Source: Equus caballus (Eukaryota; Chordata; Mammalia; Perissodactyla; Equidae). Taken from it: a DNA stretch of 64,000 nucleotides. The stretch covers positions 13,251,001-13,315,000 of the forward strand of contig NC_091695.1 in assembly GCF_041296265.1 (NCBI RefSeq), in the 5' to 3' direction. The notes beneath the pieces are model-generated. The model was not told the DNA's origin, did no database searches, and was given only the letters and a program-made list of their open reading frames with translations. The number at the start of each line of letters is the position of its first letter. Within the stretch, counting starts at the first letter, position 1. Position numbers and translations under genes: made by a program. This document shows, in pieces, positions 60,621 to 64,000 of this stretch.

Positions 60621-62699
60621 TATCTCAGACACCTCAGTCAGGTAAATGTTAGAATAATAACGTCACTGAGATTTCAACTGTATACAGTCCAAATGTGTTT
60701 TGTAATGGAGTCCTTTAGTAGACCCTCTAATGGTACACTTTGCAAAATTTGATTGTATATTTGTTTCATTTTGTTTTCATTGTGTTTCTTCCTATCTGCC
60801 AAATTTCCATTTTGTTCCTGACTCTCCTTCATTAATATTTATACATACATATATATGCCATAGATTCTAGAGATATAGAGGGGGGTGGCGCAAAGAGAAT
60901 GAGGAATTTTTTAAACAGATATGAATTTTTTATCATGCTCAAATAATACATTAATACATATTTATATAAATAATCGATAATTTTGTTATTTGATTAATGT
61001 AACCATTCAAACCAAACTAGAAATTATTAGAAGACATTTGTGTTTGTGCATTCTCAAGAGAAATGTGTGAGTTATCTGCATTTACACAGAAGTCAAAATT
61101 TAGCTTAACTATATTTTTTTAGTCTAGAATTCTGTAAGGATTAAATGGGTAAAATTTGGGGGGTGGTTAGTTTCCCCACACTTAAAAAACTATTTGTTCT
61201 CTGCATTAAAAAAAAATCCTCCACATAGATCTGGGAAGGTCTTTCTGGGAAAATTAAAACGTGTAGCTTTCTTCTTCCACGAATAGATTTAAGCTAATTG
61301 TCTCACTCATTCTTGATGTATGGACAGCTCAATATGACAAAAATATGATGTATTTCATGTCGTGAATATAAGTCATTTGTATATCCCTGGCTGTGTGCAC
61401 TGCAGATATTTTTGTCATTTAAACAGAATTTGGTCCATGCCACACTGAAGGAAAAACCAGAATCCCAGTGCTGAATTCTTGCTCCTAAACATAGTATATG
61501 CAATATTTCATTTTGTTTCAATGATGAAGACTTCAGTCCAGATACAGGTGACTCTTCAACTATTTGTTTTTTTCTTTTACGCACTTTTCTTGTTTCATAT
61601 TCTGCTGAATAAGAAACCATTCAATGGCATAGGAAAATATACCAGGAATAAAACACTACTTTGTGACTTATGTAGTGAATTTATTCTTTTAGCAATAGCT
61701 TCTATAAATTTTATGATCTAAGATCGGGTGGTTTTTCTTTTATAACAGTTTTAAAGACTCCCAAAGAAACTATAATAGATTAAAGGAATGACAATTATTT
61801 ATATTTGACAGAAATATATCTCAAAAATACACTCAAGGTCTTTACAAGGATAATGAGTATATGAATAGAGAGAAATCTTACATTGATATTGTTAAATTTG
61901 GAAACACATTAAGAGTATAGCAAACTATGGAGGCATAAATGGACAACTCAGTGATATGTTTATCAATAAAGAAAACTAAAAAATGAAACAAAACCAGTGC
62001 TCTGTTACTGTTTACATGCAGGTGAATCTGCACCCAGAATAAGATCTGCTGTCTGTTCTCCAGTGTTCCAGAAGTCCTAGTGGAATGAGAGAATAGCCAA
62101 AAAAGAGAATATACAATGGTTTGGTCAGAAAATGGTACCCCGCATAACAAGTTAAAATGTACATCTAACATCTCATTTTCTATTTTCTGGGCACATTTTA
62201 AAATTAAATAATTTTACATTGTTTTTCTCATTTAAATACAACTCAATTTTGTGACATAATTATGTTTACTCCCATTTTAATAATTTTGCACATTAAGGAA
62301 AGGCATTTCATGCACACGGTAGAAAATCTAGGATTTGTACTGAGATGTGCACTTTCTACTAAAATATTTTTGAATTTAAAAATTCCTGTATTCATTCATC
62401 TCTGTGAATTTTAACAGAATGCAATATGAAACTAAATGGTAGTAAATTTAACAGAAAATAAACTGGAAATTAAGCCACATAAATTGGCATGTCTTTAGCA
62501 TGGCAAATTTAGTCAACCCTTAATAAAATAATTCTTCAACTTAACAGGGTAATGCATTCACTTGGATCAAACTTCATCAAGGCCTATTCCTTCATTGCCA
62601 AGGATTTCGATGTGCCCTTCTAAGAAACAAACAAGAGAATATAATAGGGTGGGTTCTATTTTCAAAAACATTGTTTTAAAACCTATAAGTAAAACTGAA

Positions 62700-63691
62700 A
62701 TGTCACAGTTGACATCAGATTTATATTTATACAGGATTCAGGTGAAAAATGTGACTGAAGTTACCATGTTTATATTGATGGGATTCACAGATGATTCTGA
62801 TGCACGAGTTTTCCTATTTTTGCTATTTCTAGCAATCTACTTTTTAGACTGATAGGAAATTTGGGACTGGTTGTATTGGTGATTAAGGATTCCCAGCTTC
62901 ACAACCCTATGTATTGCTTTCTGAGTGTGTTATCATTCTTGGATGCCTGCCTTTCTTCAGTTGTGGGCCCAAAATTGTTGGTCAATTTCCTGTATGAGAG
63001 GAAAGCCATTTCATTCCTTGGATGTGCAGCACAGATGTTTCTCGCTGTTACTTTGGGGACCACAGAATGTTTTCTCTTGGCCTCAATGGCATATGATCGC
63101 TATGTAGCAATCTACAACCCTCTGCTGTATTCAGTTAGCATGTCTTCCAGGGTCTATGTGCCACTCATCATTGCTTCCTATATTGGTGGCATTTTGAATG
63201 CTTCAGTGCATACAGGGGCCACATTTAGCCTATCCTTTTGTGCATCCAATGAAATTAAACATTTCTTTTGTGACATCCCTCCTCTCCTTGCTATTTCTTG
63301 TTCTGACACTCACACAAATCAGCTTTTACTCTTCTACTTGGTGGGCTCTATTGAGACAGTCTCTATACTGATTGTCCTGATCTCCTATGGTTTCATTCTG
63401 GTGGAAATTCTGAAGATTCATTCTGCTGAAGGGAGACAAAAAGTATTTTCTACATGTGGTTCTCATCTAACTGGGATGTCAATTTATCATGGAACAATCC
63501 TCTTCATGTATGTGAGACCAAGTTCCAGTTACTCTTTGGACCATGACATGAGAGTGTCAACATTTTACACCCTTGTGATTCCCATGCTGAATCCCATCAT
63601 CTACAGTTTAAGGAACAAAGATGTAAAAAGGGCAATGAAAAGAGTGTTTGGTAAAAATGAATGCATCAATAAAGTAGATTTTTCAAACTAA
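62700..63691 (+). pseudogene. OR5T: OR5T-family olfactory receptor, one frameshift
   Basis: From ATG 62700 the frame reads [14 protein letters not shown], then the sequon N-V-T and [13 protein letters not shown], up to LAIYF. There the frame breaks in the T run at 62841-62845, where one more T would restore [13 protein letters not shown]. After that the frame runs unbroken to TAA 63689-63691 with all landmarks: [94 protein letters not shown], and the GKN-INKV tail typical of OR5T. Identity to human OR5T1/2/3 is high as I remember them, including KNVTEVT and [11 protein letters not shown]. The total length of 992 nt is one short of a 330-residue receptor. It is either a very recent pseudogene or a homopolymer sequencing error. 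The unusually long N-terminus is also a family trait. Confidence 0.9.
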
Positions 63692-63891
63692 CTATTGAAT
63701 GGAAACTAATTAAGAATGATGTCTGTTATCTCCATATCAAGAAGTTGTGATAAAAATATTTTGCTTTAGTTTAATATCTTTCTGTACTTCAACATTTTTA
63801 GATAAAAATCATAGTTATACCTGCACCTGTGCAGTTTCCACGCATGGAGAAAAACTGTCATCTATTTGCTTCTTACTTAATTCACTCTCAG

Positions 63892-63935
63892 ATACACACA
63901 CACACACATATATATCCACACATATGTACATATAT
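63892..63935. repeat. (CA)n/(TA)n microsatellite
   Basis: CACACACACA followed by TATATA and ACACATATGTACATATATG units, just past the OR5T gene. Confidence 0.9.
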
Positions 63936-63950
63936 GCTGAGACAGATTGT

Positions 63951-64000
63951 GTTATTTTGTTAGGACTGCTGTAACAAATTACAGAGTGGTGGCTTAAACA
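63951..64000 (-). mobile_element. MLT1-type LTR start, minus strand, cut by window end (fossil)
   Basis: GTTATTTTGTTAGGACTGCT, then GTAACAAATTACAGAGTGGT and GGCTTAAACA match the reversed 3' end of MLT1 LTRs. The rest lies beyond the window. Confidence 0.8.

Larger units (their letters stand above)
57901..62699. other. Gene-free AT-rich stretch, 5' flank of the OR5T gene
   Basis: Only ancient SINE copies are recognised (listed at 58370, 59375 and 60500). Frames at 61303-61620 and 61878-62171 (105 and 97 codons, minus strand) have no known domain. Any upstream exon or promoter of the OR5T gene would lie here, but I cannot point to it. Confidence 0.5.

Noticed and set aside
62562-62699. Extension of the OR5T frame upstream of ATG 62700
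   Set aside because: The earlier start would be TTG and the added residues do not resemble an OR N-terminus; ATG 62700 fits the family's long leader well enough.

Overview
This window is mammalian nuclear DNA, almost certainly from a horse or close relative (Equus, or another perissodactyl). The evidence is at least 13 copies of the equine tRNA-Ser-derived SINE (ERE), most with recognisable target-site duplications, together with MIR, L1, MLT1 and MER2 elements. The DNA is AT-rich and gene-poor. The only host genes visible are olfactory receptors (ORs), single-exon class II G-protein-coupled receptors of the olfactory sensory neuron membrane. Their identities (OR10AG1, OR5F1, an OR5T member) place the window in the OR cluster equivalent to human 11q11-q12. 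This assignment is from memory of the protein sequences, not from a search.

Layout. 0-5.6 kb: a retroviral pol fossil, two EREs and OR10AG1 (- strand, 2986-3897). OR10AG1 has a 35-nt tandem duplication over its start codon and a DRY motif changed to DCY. 5.6-14.6 kb: solo LTRs, MER2, L1 and an MLT1 LTR, in part nested. 14.6-23.4 kb: almost featureless. 23.5-24 kb: a processed pseudogene of LSM10. 24.9-25.8 kb: OR5F1 (- strand), the only OR here that looks fully intact. 26.3-35.4 kb: EREs, a three-level nest (LTR in LTR in MIR) and two L1 blocks. 35-40.3 kb: five EREs and one unrecognised 159-codon ORF. 43.4-44.3 kb: a decayed OR pseudogene (+). 48.4-49.4 kb: a processed pseudogene of RHOQ (-), which explains the only GC-rich island. 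50-62 kb: ancient SINE/LINE scraps and one ERE. 62.7-63.7 kb: an OR5T-family gene (+) whose frame is broken once, in a run of Ts. The window ends inside an MLT1 LTR.

The genes do not form a pathway. Each OR would be expressed alone, one allele per neuron. The set shows gene loss in progress: one intact receptor, one with a suspect G-protein-coupling motif and altered leader, one with a single frameshift, and one heavily decayed. I found no novel multi-gene system. The most unusual local structure is the chain of overlapping stop-start codons (TAATG, twice) made by the duplication at the OR10AG1 start.
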